Assembly: GCA_014360745.1 (NCBI GenBank)
Contig: JACIWY010000280.1
Span: 1 to 5,359, forward strand
Length of the DNA stretch: 5,359 bases
DNA from: Chloroflexota bacterium
GTDB taxonomy: Bacteria > Chloroflexota > Anaerolineae > UBA1429
Direction: 5' to 3'
Shown: positions 1 to 4,984 of the stretch, one piece after another
How positions within the stretch are numbered: the first letter of the stretch is position 1
How the letters are laid out: the number at the start of each line of letters is the position of its first letter
Notes under the pieces: model-generated
The model's input: only the letters and a program-made list of their open reading frames with translations
What the model was told of the DNA's origin: nothing
Databases searched by the model: none
Translations under genes and position numbers: made by a program

Positions 1-186
1 GTGCAACGTAGTTTAGATTTTGATCTCTTCCCGGCGCAACCTCAGCTTGAAGGAGCCTGGTATCGCGTGCCCGATACGCCCGGTTTGGGGGTCGAATTCA
101 ACGAGGAGTTGGCCCAACGGCAGGCGTTCAAATTCTGGGAAGCACCTCACCTCCATCGGCGGGATGGGTCGCACACGAACTGGTGA
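1..186 (+). CDS. C-terminal fragment of an enolase-superfamily (mandelate racemase/muconate lactonizing-like) sugar-acid dehydratase
   Basis: An open frame runs in from the left edge and ends at TGA 184-186. The 61 visible residues look like the extreme C-terminus of mandelate racemase / galactonate dehydratase-type proteins: a 'VPDTPGLGVEFNEEL' segment, then 'FKFWEAPHLHRRDGSHTNW' at the end. In that family the PGLGVExNEE stretch follows the last strand of the TIM barrel and returns to the capping domain, and a W-P-x-x-R-x-DGS-x-x-W tail is usual. The catalytic Lys/His and the metal-binding Asp/Glu residues lie upstream of the window, so the substrate cannot be named. The GTG at base 1 is most likely an internal valine codon, since a 61-aa protein would lack the catalytic barrel. 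It has no obvious functional link to the genes downstream and probably marks the locus boundary. Confidence 0.72.
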   Translation: MQRSLDFDLFPAQPQLEGAWYRVPDTPGLGVEFNEELAQRQAFKFWEAPHLHRRDGSHTNW

Positions 187-232
187 GAAGCCCCTTTACC
201 GGACAAGCCCGGCAATCGCATACTCAACCGGG

Positions 233-332
233 GCGCGAACGCACCTATCCGCTCTACCATAACTCCCCGGATCGCGGGGCTCTGCCCCGCTGAAGCGGCG
301 GATAGGGATACACGTATTCCTAACGTTCGCGC
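233..332. repeat. Nested inverted repeat able to form a branched ~100-nt structure
   Basis: The outer arms gcgcgaacg (233-241) and cgttcgcgc (324-332) are perfect reverse complements. Inside them, cctatccgc (244-252) and gcggatagg (298-306) also match perfectly. The 45-nt inner loop carries the perfect hairpin gcggggc-tct-gccccgc (274-290). The 17 nt between the right-hand arms carry atac-ac-gtat (308-317). Folded as RNA this would give a closing stem and a junction with two branches. Two perfect 9-bp pairings in nested order within 100 nt are unlikely by chance. It could be a structured RNA, a REP/MITE-like palindromic element, or a 3' processing signal. I recognise no named RNA family in it. 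Confidence 0.6.
274..290. terminator. GC-rich 7-bp hairpin, possible 3' end of the dehydratase transcript
   Basis: The stem gcggggc/gccccgc closes a tct loop, 88 nt after the dehydratase stop codon. There is no T-tract after it on either strand, so it is not a canonical intrinsic terminator. It may stall or protect an RNA 3' end, or it may simply be the apex of the larger inverted repeat at 233-332. Confidence 0.25.
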
Positions 333-353
333 TCCGGCCACACGCTTAACTAT

Positions 354-392
354 CTGCCTTTCGAAGGCAGCTTTGACGAGTGTTGGCTCGTC
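354..392. repeat. Two adjacent short hairpins
   Basis: The first is ctgcctt-tcg-aaggcag (354-370), a perfect 7-bp stem with a 3-nt loop. Four bases later comes gacgag-tgttgg-ctcgtc (375-392), a perfect 6-bp stem with a 6-nt loop. Both are symmetrical, so the sense strand is undetermined. They lie 130-170 nt upstream of the regulator start and could be operator half-sites or leader stems. Neither is followed by a T-run. Confidence 0.45.
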
Positions 393-425
393 TTGACTGG
401 ACAAGCGCACGCCGTGGCGTATTAT
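393..425 (+). promoter_or_regulatory. Weak candidate promoter for the BTAD regulator
   Basis: TTGACT (393-398) matches a sigma-70 -35 box at 5 of 6 bases, and TATTAT (420-425) matches a -10 box at 5 of 6. The spacer is 21 nt, longer than the usual 16-18, so constitutive recognition would be poor unless an activator compensates. A start near 432 would give a leader of about 90 nt containing the 445-468 stem. This is pattern matching only. Confidence 0.2.
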
Positions 426-444
426 ATCCGTAAACTCTTCCTTG

Positions 445-473
445 CAAGGCTGGCGGCGTGCCGCCTTGTTTTG
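445..473 (+). terminator. Terminator-like or attenuator-like stem ahead of the BTAD regulator
   Basis: caaggc (445-450) pairs with gccttg (463-468), and after a bulged T the inner ggc (452-454) pairs with gcc (460-462), giving about 9 bp around a 5-nt loop. The stem is followed by ttttggctttgtt, T-rich but interrupted. It ends about 44 nt before the ribosome-binding site of the regulator. With no gene immediately upstream to terminate, it may be an attenuator in the regulator leader or a barrier to read-through from the left. Confidence 0.3.
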
Positions 474-511
474 GCTTTGTTCCAGGTGAGGTCTCGGGGC
501 TTGCACTGGTT

Positions 512-518
512 GGGGAGG
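512..518 (+). promoter_or_regulatory. Shine-Dalgarno site that fixes the BTAD regulator start at 525
   Basis: ggggagg lies 6 nt before ATG 525. The longer in-frame alternative starts at TTG 393 and has no comparable site in front of it. The ATG start also coincides with the first residue of the conserved 'MLEIQLFG' strand typical of this family. Confidence 0.75.
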
Positions 519-524
519 CTCACC

Positions 525-1475
525 ATGCTGGAAATTCAGCTATTCGGCGCGGGGCAAGTTCGTTACCACGGCCGGGAATTACCCGGCTTTCCCAAACAAC
601 AACACGGGCGCCTTTTTTGTTACCTTCTCCTCAATCGGCAATACCCTCACGCGCGCGAACGCTTGGCGGCCGTTTTCTGGGAAGACCAGCCCAGCGTCAC
701 ATCGCGAACCTACTTGCGGAACGCTCTCTGGCGATTGCGCCAGGCGCTGCAGGCGATCGATGTGCCCGTCGACAACTATTTATTGGTCGATGACGACAGC
801 GTATCCTTCCTGACCGATAGCCCCTATACGCTGGATGTGGAGGCCTTTGAGCTGGCCAACGTCGCCTGTCGAGACGTGAGAGGACAGGAACTGAATATCG
901 AGCAAGCGGTAGCCCTCGAAAATGCCGTCCGACTCTATGGGGGAGAGCTGTTGGAAGATATCTATGACGACTGGTGCCTTTATGAGCGCGAGCGTCTCCG
1001 CTTGCTGCACCTGGATGCCCTGAGCAAGTTGCTCGACTACCACGAGCATCACGGCAACTATGAACGCGGCCTGGACTATGGTCGGATCATCCTGCAACGC
1101 GATCCCACGCGGGAGAAGGTACATCGGCGCATGATGCGCCTTTATTGGTTGATGGGCAATCGGGCCGAGGCGTTGGCCCAATACAAACGTTGCCTGCAAA
1201 TCTTGCGTGAGGAATTGAGCATCGGCCCAATGCCAGAGACAGAGCAGTTATACCGCCAAATGGTAAACAACCGTTTTGACCCCACCAAGTGGCCTCTGCA
1301 CCACGATGATCTCTTGCCCGAGCGGATCAGACAAGAGGAAGCCGTGTATCGCCTCGTCGAGCACGCGCTGGAGAAACTGCGCCATCTGCAAGCCATGACC
1401 GACGAAACCAAAGCGGAGTTGGCCCATCTGGAACACATCATCTCCGAAGCGTTGACCGGTATCGGCCAAGCTTGA
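525..1475 (+). CDS. BTAD-domain (SARP-like) transcriptional regulator
   Basis: This 316-aa protein probably activates transcription of the genes that follow. Residues 1-95 fit an OmpR/SARP-type winged helix: the opening strand 'MLEIQLFGAGQV', the 'RLFCYLLLNR' helix, 'RERLAAVFW', the recognition-helix area 'RTYLRNALWRLRQAL' (61-75) and a closing beta hairpin 'DDDSVSFLTD' (89-98). Residues about 102-247 fit a bacterial transcriptional activation domain of TPR-like helices, with hallmarks 'YGGELLEDIYDDWCLYERERL' split over 138-158, 'RDPTREKVHRRMMRLY', 'GNRAEALAQYKRC' and 'PETEQLY'. Residues 248-316 are a helical, possibly coiled-coil tail. There is no NB-ARC ATPase or extended TPR sensor, so it resembles the short SARPs. 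The 22-nt-spaced repeats just downstream are a plausible target. The start is set by the SD at 512-518. The domain call is strong; the target is inferred. Confidence 0.9.
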   Translation: MLEIQLFGAGQVRYHGRELPGFPKQQHGRLFCYLLLNRQYPHARERLAAVFWEDQPSVTSRTYLRNALWRLRQALQAIDVPVDNYLLVDDDSVSFLTDSPYTLDVEAFELANVACRDVRGQELNIEQAVALENAVRLYGGELLEDIYDDWCLYERERLRLLHLDALSKLLDYHEHHGNYERGLDYGRIILQRDPTREKVHRRMMRLYWLMGNRAEALAQYKRCLQILREELSIGPMPETEQLYRQMVNNRFDPTKWPLHHDDLLPERIRQEEAVYRLVEHALEKLRHLQAMTDETKAELAHLEHIISEALTGIGQA

Positions 1476-1546
1476 TCTTTCCCCTGCGCGCCCTGCGTCG
1501 AATCAAACGACGGCCGGATAAGCGCGCGATGCCGACGATCCCCTAT

Positions 1547-1585
1547 TTTGCCCCAAAGACGCCTTTTGTTTCCCCCAAAGACGCC
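1547..1585 (+). promoter_or_regulatory. 22-nt-period direct repeat, candidate BTAD/SARP operator
   Basis: tttgccccaaagacgcc (1547-1563) recurs as tttcccccaaagacgcc (1569-1585), 16 of 17 bases identical. The start-to-start distance is 22 nt, two helical turns. A weaker third match lies at 1606-1618 (9 of 13 to the core), 33 nt after the second copy. SARP-family activators are known to bind direct repeats phased at 11 or 22 bp just upstream of the -10 box. The site lies between a BTAD regulator and the operon it would control. The repeat is seen directly; the binding protein is inferred. Confidence 0.6.
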
Positions 1586-1605
1586 CCTCTTTGCTCCTGA
1601 CGACG

Positions 1606-1631
1606 GCGCCAAGACACCGCTCTTGTATTCT
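1606..1631 (+). promoter_or_regulatory. Candidate activator-dependent promoter of the ATPase operon
   Basis: TATTCT (1626-1631) is a 4-of-6 match to a -10 box. There is no recognisable -35 box 16-18 nt upstream, where acggcg lies instead. The degenerate third repeat copy (1606-1618) ends 7 nt before the -10, close to the spacing of SARP-activated promoters, whose operator repeats take the place of a good -35. Transcription would start around 1638, giving a leader of about 30 nt. Weak on its own, and supported mainly by the repeats. Confidence 0.25.
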
Positions 1632-1653
1632 GATGTCTGAAAAGAGCTCTCTC

Positions 1654-1660
1654 GAGGGGG
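1654..1660 (+). promoter_or_regulatory. Shine-Dalgarno site favouring GTG 1668
   Basis: gaggggg (1654-1660) sits 7 nt before GTG 1668 but only 4 nt before the alternative TTG 1665. The GTG has better spacing and is a commoner start codon. The choice changes the protein by one residue. Confidence 0.55.
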
Positions 1661-1667
1661 AAGTTTG

Positions 1668-1898
1668 GTGGGCGACGAGACGTACTCATTTATCATCCGC
1701 ATCTGGCACGAAGAGCCCGATCATCCGGAACAAAGCCGCGATCTCGTTTGGAGAGGCTACATTGAGCATGTGGGCCACGGCCAGATCCTGCATTTTCAGG
1801 ATCTGGAGGGAATCATTCGCTTTGTTCAGGAACAGACGGGAATGGCGACCTCCCCCCCGCGCCGTTCATGGCGACAACGTCTGAGATTGAGCAAATAG
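1668..1898 (+). CDS. Small uncharacterised protein (76 aa), first gene of the ATPase operon
   Basis: I do not recognise a named family. The body opens 'TYSFIIRIWHEEPD' and continues with 'LVWRGYIEHVGHGQILHFQDLEGIIRFVQEQTG'. That reads as beta strands (SFIIRIW, WRGYIEHV, ILHF) followed by a helix (DLEGIIRFVQEQ), so probably a compact single alpha/beta domain. The last ~20 residues are basic and likely disordered (PPRRSWRQRLRLSK). There is no signal peptide, membrane segment or cysteine. It starts after a good SD, and its stop codon lies 12 nt before the ATPase ATG, which suggests co-transcription and translational coupling. A run of seven C (1852-1858) near the 3' end means a one-base slip would change only the basic tail. 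A structural or adaptor role with the ATPase is conceivable but unproven. Confidence 0.7.
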   Translation: MGDETYSFIIRIWHEEPDHPEQSRDLVWRGYIEHVGHGQILHFQDLEGIIRFVQEQTGMATSPPRRSWRQRLRLSK

Positions 1899-1910
1899 GA
1901 CATCGCCCAA

Positions 1911-4178
1911 ATGACACCACAGCCTGTACGACCTGATACCTTTGAAAGGCCCCCCCGAACAAGGGGAACAGTAGAGGAGAATATATCACCCCGATCGCCC
2001 ATGGCCATCGCCGGGCCAGAGCTGGCATTGGAACACCTTAAGGCAGAGCTGGCGCGCATAGACGCTCTTTTGCGTCGGCAGGTGCGAGGCTGGCAGCTCG
2101 CTGGGCAGGATCCGGCAGATTCCTTTCGCGGGTTATATGTCTCCGATGCGCAGGCCGACGCTTTGCTCTCGCGCCCACTCGGCGCCCACTGGGGCCATGC
2201 GTGCGCATTGCCGCCACAGGAAGCCAATGCCTTAGCCCTCGCCGAGAAGCAGGCTCGCCAACAGGCGCAGGCGATTGCCGAGGCGGCCCGCTGTCAGGGC
2301 AAGACCGTGCCTTTGAAGCATTTGGCCGCCGTGTTTCATCTGGAGCCGTTCGATATCGATGCTTTGCTCATCGCCCTGGCCCCTTGTGTCGATCTGCGTT
2401 ACGAACGCCTCTATGGCTATTTGCAGGACGACGTAACCCACAAGTGGCCCGGTGTCAACCTGGTTCTGGACTTGCTTTGCCCGGCCGGTTTGGAACGGTT
2501 GCAGCGCCTATCGCACTTTGGCGAGGATGCGCCGCTCATCAAACACCACCTCCTCACGCTCAAGTCGCCGGTGGAAGGCAATGCCCTTCCTCTATTGGCT
2601 CAAACGCTCGTGCCCGATGAGGGGGTGGTCGCCTGGCTGTTGGGTTGCTATCGACCTGGCGGCGATCTCGCCCACCATGCCCATATCTCATGGCCTGACG
2701 GAGACGAGGGGATGCCCCCCTTGGAGGCGGATCTCTGCGCGGCTCTGGAAAAGGCCATGGTGAGACGAACCCTCGTGGCATTTCACGGCCCCGATGATGC
2801 CCTGCAGCGCGCGGCGGCGGGTTGGCTGGCGAGGCGCACCGCTCGTCCCCTCTTGCGGGTAAACTTGGCCAGCATCCTGGAGAACGAGCAGCCCATCTGG
2901 CGCATTCTGCGTCTGGCATTGCGCGATGCGCGGTTGCTTAACGCCATCCCTTACTTTGAGGGTTGGGACGCTTGTTTGCATGAGGGCACGCCCTCTGCGT
3001 CTACGTTGGCCGAGCTGTGCGCATACCCCGACTTGGTCATCCTGGCCAGCGAGGCTCCATGGCAACCCAAAGGGATCGAGCGGAGGCGCGAGTTTGTATG
3101 GCTCCCGTTCGAGGTGCCTGGCTTTATTCAGCGTCACGCGCTTTGGCGATATTTCCTTGCCCAACAGGCGCCCGACACCACCCTATCAAAGCCGGAGGTC
3201 GAGCCGCTCAAGGGGCTCGACCTTGAAGTGGTTGCCGACCAGTTTGCGCTCACCGCCGGCCAGATTCGCGACGCTGCGGCAACGGCCTGGGACCGGGCTG
3301 CTCAGCGAGGGAACTCTTTGAATACGGAGGATCTCCTCGCCGCCGCGCGGGCCCATTCGGCGCCGCGCCTCTCGGCGCTGGCCCGCAAGATCGCCCCCCG
3401 CTATAGCTGGGCGGATATCGTCCTGCCCGAGGACCAACTGGCCCTGTTGCATGAGATCGTCGCCACGGTGCGCGGTCGCCCCCAAGTGCTGGACGCTTGG
3501 GGCTTGGGCCACAAGCTGGTCTCCAGTCGTGGGGTGACGGCCCTTTTCTCCGGGCCGCCCGGCACGGGCAAGACGATGGCCGCCGAAATCATCGCCGGCG
3601 AGCTGGGGCTCGATCTGTACAAGATCGACCTCTCTACCGTAGTGAGCAAGTACATCGGCGAGACGGAAAAGAACCTGGAGCGCATCTTTGTCGAAGCGGA
3701 ATCTAGCAACGCCATCCTCTTTTTCGACGAGGCCGACGCGCTCTTTGGCAAGCGCTCCGAGGTGCGCGACGCCCACGACCGTTACGCCAACATCGAGGTC
3801 GGCTACCTCTTGCAGCGCATGGAGGCCTACGATGGGATCACCATCCTGGCCACTAATTTGCGCGCCAATTTGGACGAAGCCTTTACCCGGCGGTTGCAAT
3901 TCGCGGTCGATTTCCCCTTCCCCGATGAGGCCGATCGGCTGCGCATTTGGCACACGCTCTTCCCGCCCGACGTGCCCCGAGGACAGGACGTCGATCTCGA
4001 ACTTTTAGCCCGTCGTTTCAAGCTGGCCGGGGGCAGCATACGCAACATCCTGGTCACCTCTGCCTATCTGGCTGCGGACGACGGGCGCTGTCTAACTATG
4101 GAACACCTCTTGCGGGCCACCCGCCGAGAGCTGCACAAGCTGGGCCGGCTGGTAGCCGATGACGAGTTTTGCCTCTGA
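1911..4178 (+). CDS. AAA+ ATPase of the eCIS-associated (Afp15/PVC15-like) type
   Basis: A 755-aa cytoplasmic ATPase. Residues 1-33 look disordered. About 134-195 matches the winged-helix-like module of eCIS ATPases ('LEPFDIDALLIALAPCVDLRYERLYGYLQDD' area, 144-174). Residues ~285-480 resemble a AAA fold whose P-loop is lost ('FHGPDDALQRAA', 291-302), hence a degenerate first module. The second module (~490-745) is complete: Walker A GPPGTGKT at 548-555 (K554), 'SKYIGETEKNLERIF', Walker B ILFFDEAD at 602-609 (D606, E607), sensor 1 N649, arginine finger in FTRR (R660/R661) and sensor 2 GGSIRN (R711). Related ATPases sit in Afp/PVC/MAC-type injection-system clusters and are implicated in particle maturation or effector loading. 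ATG 1911 has a weak tagga site 10 nt upstream; ATG 2001 (725 aa) also keeps every domain. The next gene follows after 12 nt. AAA+ is certain; the eCIS role is a strong inference. Confidence 0.88.
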   Translation: MTPQPVRPDTFERPPRTRGTVEENISPRSPMAIAGPELALEHLKAELARIDALLRRQVRGWQLAGQDPADSFRGLYVSDAQADALLSRPLGAHWGHACALPPQEANALALAEKQARQQAQAIAEAARCQGKTVPLKHLAAVFHLEPFDIDALLIALAPCVDLRYERLYGYLQDDVTHKWPGVNLVLDLLCPAGLERLQRLSHFGEDAPLIKHHLLTLKSPVEGNALPLLAQTLVPDEGVVAWLLGCYRPGGDLAHHAHISWPDGDEGMPPLEADLCAALEKAMVRRTLVAFHGPDDALQRAAAGWLARRTARPLLRVNLASILENEQPIWRILRLALRDARLLNAIPYFEGWDACLHEGTPSASTLAELCAYPDLVILASEAPWQPKGIERRREFVWLPFEVPGFIQRHALWRYFLAQQAPDTTLSKPEVEPLKGLDLEVVADQFALTAGQIRDAAATAWDRAAQRGNSLNTEDLLAAARAHSAPRLSALARKIAPRYSWADIVLPEDQLALLHEIVATVRGRPQVLDAWGLGHKLVSSRGVTALFSGPPGTGKTMAAEIIAGELGLDLYKIDLSTVVSKYIGETEKNLERIFVEAESSNAILFFDEADALFGKRSEVRDAHDRYANIEVGYLLQRMEAYDGITILATNLRANLDEAFTRRLQFAVDFPFPDEADRLRIWHTLFPPDVPRGQDVDLELLARRFKLAGGSIRNILVTSAYLAADDGRCLTMEHLLRATRRELHKLGRLVADDEFCL

Positions 4179-4183
4179 GGAGG
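4178..4183 (+). promoter_or_regulatory. Shine-Dalgarno site overlapping the ATPase stop codon
   Basis: aggagg (4178-4183) shares its first base with the last base of the ATPase TGA (4176-4178) and lies 7 nt before ATG 4191. The near-perfect site embedded at the stop codon suggests strong, coupled translation of the cysteine-cluster protein. Confidence 0.75.
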
Positions 4184-4190
4184 AAAGGAA

Positions 4191-4823
4191 ATGGGGTCAA
4201 ACGGACACCAAGCTCACCAGAGCGGCCTGATAGCTACTATGGCTGAGATGGAACAATGGAATGCGCCGGGACACGTCCAAACGCCGGACTCTCTGCAAAA
4301 AGACCTCGACCAAGGGTTGCGTTTTGCCCATGTGATGATGAGCATCACCCAGCATGACGCCCGCGAGGGCCTCGTGTTTGCCCGGTCCCTGGCCGAACTG
4401 CTAGTGAGCAAAGGGCTCATCGACCAGCAAGAGCTGGAGGAAATGATGAGCTGTATAGGGCGGCAACTCGACGAGCTGCCCACGCCCAAGGTGAGATTGG
4501 CCAAGAGCGAGGACAAGTACGCCGGCGAGCACACCGTGCTCATCAACTGCGCGGAGCGGCTACCGCTCTGCAAAGCTAAATGTTGCACCTTTTCTTTTTA
4601 CTTGACGGAACAAGACCTCGATGAGGGGATCGTGCGTTGGGATTACCGGCGGCCCTATTGGATTCGCCGGCGCGCCGACGGTTACTGCACGCATTGCGAC
4701 CCGCTGACGCATCGCTGTGGCATTCACGCCCATCGACCTTACGTATGCCGGGCGTACGATTGCCGCCAGGACAAGCGGGTGTGGCTGGATTTTGAGCGCA
4801 TGATCCCCAACTCCGAGGGGTGA
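4191..4823 (+). CDS. YkgJ-type cysteine-cluster (metal-binding) protein
   Basis: A 210-aa soluble protein. Residues 1-115 are mostly helical and polar, including 'SLAELLVSKGLIDQQELEEM' (66-85). The C-terminal half carries the zinc- or iron-chelating cysteine cluster: C120, C127, C131 and C132 (C-x7-C-x3-CC, within 'LPLCKAKCCTF'), then C166, C169, C176, C186 and C191 in 'GYCTHC', 'RCGIHAHRP' and 'CRAYDC'. The 'H-R-P-x-x-C-R-x-Y-x-C' signature and 'KRVWLDFE' tail are typical of YkgJ/UPF0153-like proteins. The family's biochemical activity is not established; metal binding is inferred from the cysteines. Cys-cluster proteins of this kind recur beside eCIS-type ATPases, which matches the 12-nt gap and overlapping SD here. 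A redox or metal-dependent accessory role is speculation. The start is well supported; ATG 4239 is an unneeded internal alternative. Confidence 0.85.
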   Translation: MGSNGHQAHQSGLIATMAEMEQWNAPGHVQTPDSLQKDLDQGLRFAHVMMSITQHDAREGLVFARSLAELLVSKGLIDQQELEEMMSCIGRQLDELPTPKVRLAKSEDKYAGEHTVLINCAERLPLCKAKCCTFSFYLTEQDLDEGIVRWDYRRPYWIRRRADGYCTHCDPLTHRCGIHAHRPYVCRAYDCRQDKRVWLDFERMIPNSEG

Positions 4824-4937
4824 AGGGCGGGCGGTGCTGGGTGACTGAAATCGCGGTGACCTCCGCCAAAGGGCGCTTGGGCAAAAGCTATACACTTTGA
4901 ACCGCCACCTGCTGAGACGTCCTGAACAATGATCACC

Positions 4938-4949
4938 CTATCAAGATAG
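4938..4949. promoter_or_regulatory. Short inverted repeat in the gap before the effector-like gene
   Basis: ctatc-aa-gatag is a perfect 5-bp inverted repeat within the 161-nt gap 4824-4984. It is followed by a weak stem aaaag-tcgc-ctttt (4954-4967) immediately before the SD. The gap otherwise holds no ORF above about 14 codons and no clear sigma-70 promoter. The downstream gene may be read through from the ATPase operon or have its own promoter regulated here. Very short, so it may be chance. Confidence 0.25.
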
Positions 4950-4968
4950 CGCGAAAAGTCGCCTTTTT

Positions 4969-4974
4969 GAGGTG
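4969..4974 (+). promoter_or_regulatory. Shine-Dalgarno site fixing the start of the last ORF
   Basis: gaggtg (4969-4974) is followed by an AT-rich 10-nt spacer (ctatataaaa) and ATG 4985. This is the only start in the frame with a plausible site. The AT-rich spacer leaves the start region unstructured, which favours initiation. Confidence 0.65.
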
Positions 4975-4984
4975 CTATATAAAA

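Larger units (their letters stand above)
187..524. other. Structured gene-free intergenic region upstream of the BTAD regulator
   Basis: These 338 bases hold no ORF that resembles a protein. Frames here are either continuations of shadow ORFs or the 5' extension of the regulator frame (TTG 393), which gives a basic-hydrophobic stretch unlike a winged helix. What the region does hold is inverted repeats: a nested pair at 233-332 around a 7-bp hairpin, hairpins at 354-370 and 375-392, and a 9-bp stem followed by a T-rich stretch at 445-473. Such density suggests a 3' end for the dehydratase transcript, a structured leader for the regulator, or dispersed palindromic repeats. Which of these applies cannot be decided by eye. 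Confidence 0.6.

Noticed and set aside
147..506. 119-aa minus-strand ORF across the intergenic region
   Set aside because: It overlaps the dehydratase end and the structured palindromes, shows no recognisable domain, and its sequence is explained by low stop-codon frequency in GC-rich DNA.
393..524. 44-residue N-terminal extension of the BTAD regulator from TTG 393
   Set aside because: There is no SD in front, the residues do not fit the winged helix, and a strong ggggagg sits 6 nt before ATG 525, which begins the conserved first strand.
1496..1512. cgtcg-aatcaaa-cgacg stem after the BTAD stop codon as a terminator
   Set aside because: Only 5 bp with a 7-nt loop and no T-run; too weak to call.
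1142..1702. 186-aa minus-strand ORF
   Set aside because: It lies antisense to the BTAD domain and runs over the candidate operator; composition is Arg/Ser-rich as in shadow frames, and no family is recognisable.
1591..1884. 97-aa plus-strand ORF overlapping the small gene
   Set aside because: It overlaps the better-supported 1668-1898 frame in a different frame, has a Ser/Arg-rich shadow composition, and covers the likely promoter.
3186..3953. 255-aa minus-strand ORF
   Set aside because: It is fully antisense to the catalytic AAA module with all its motifs; the long open frame reflects the high GC at third positions of the real gene.
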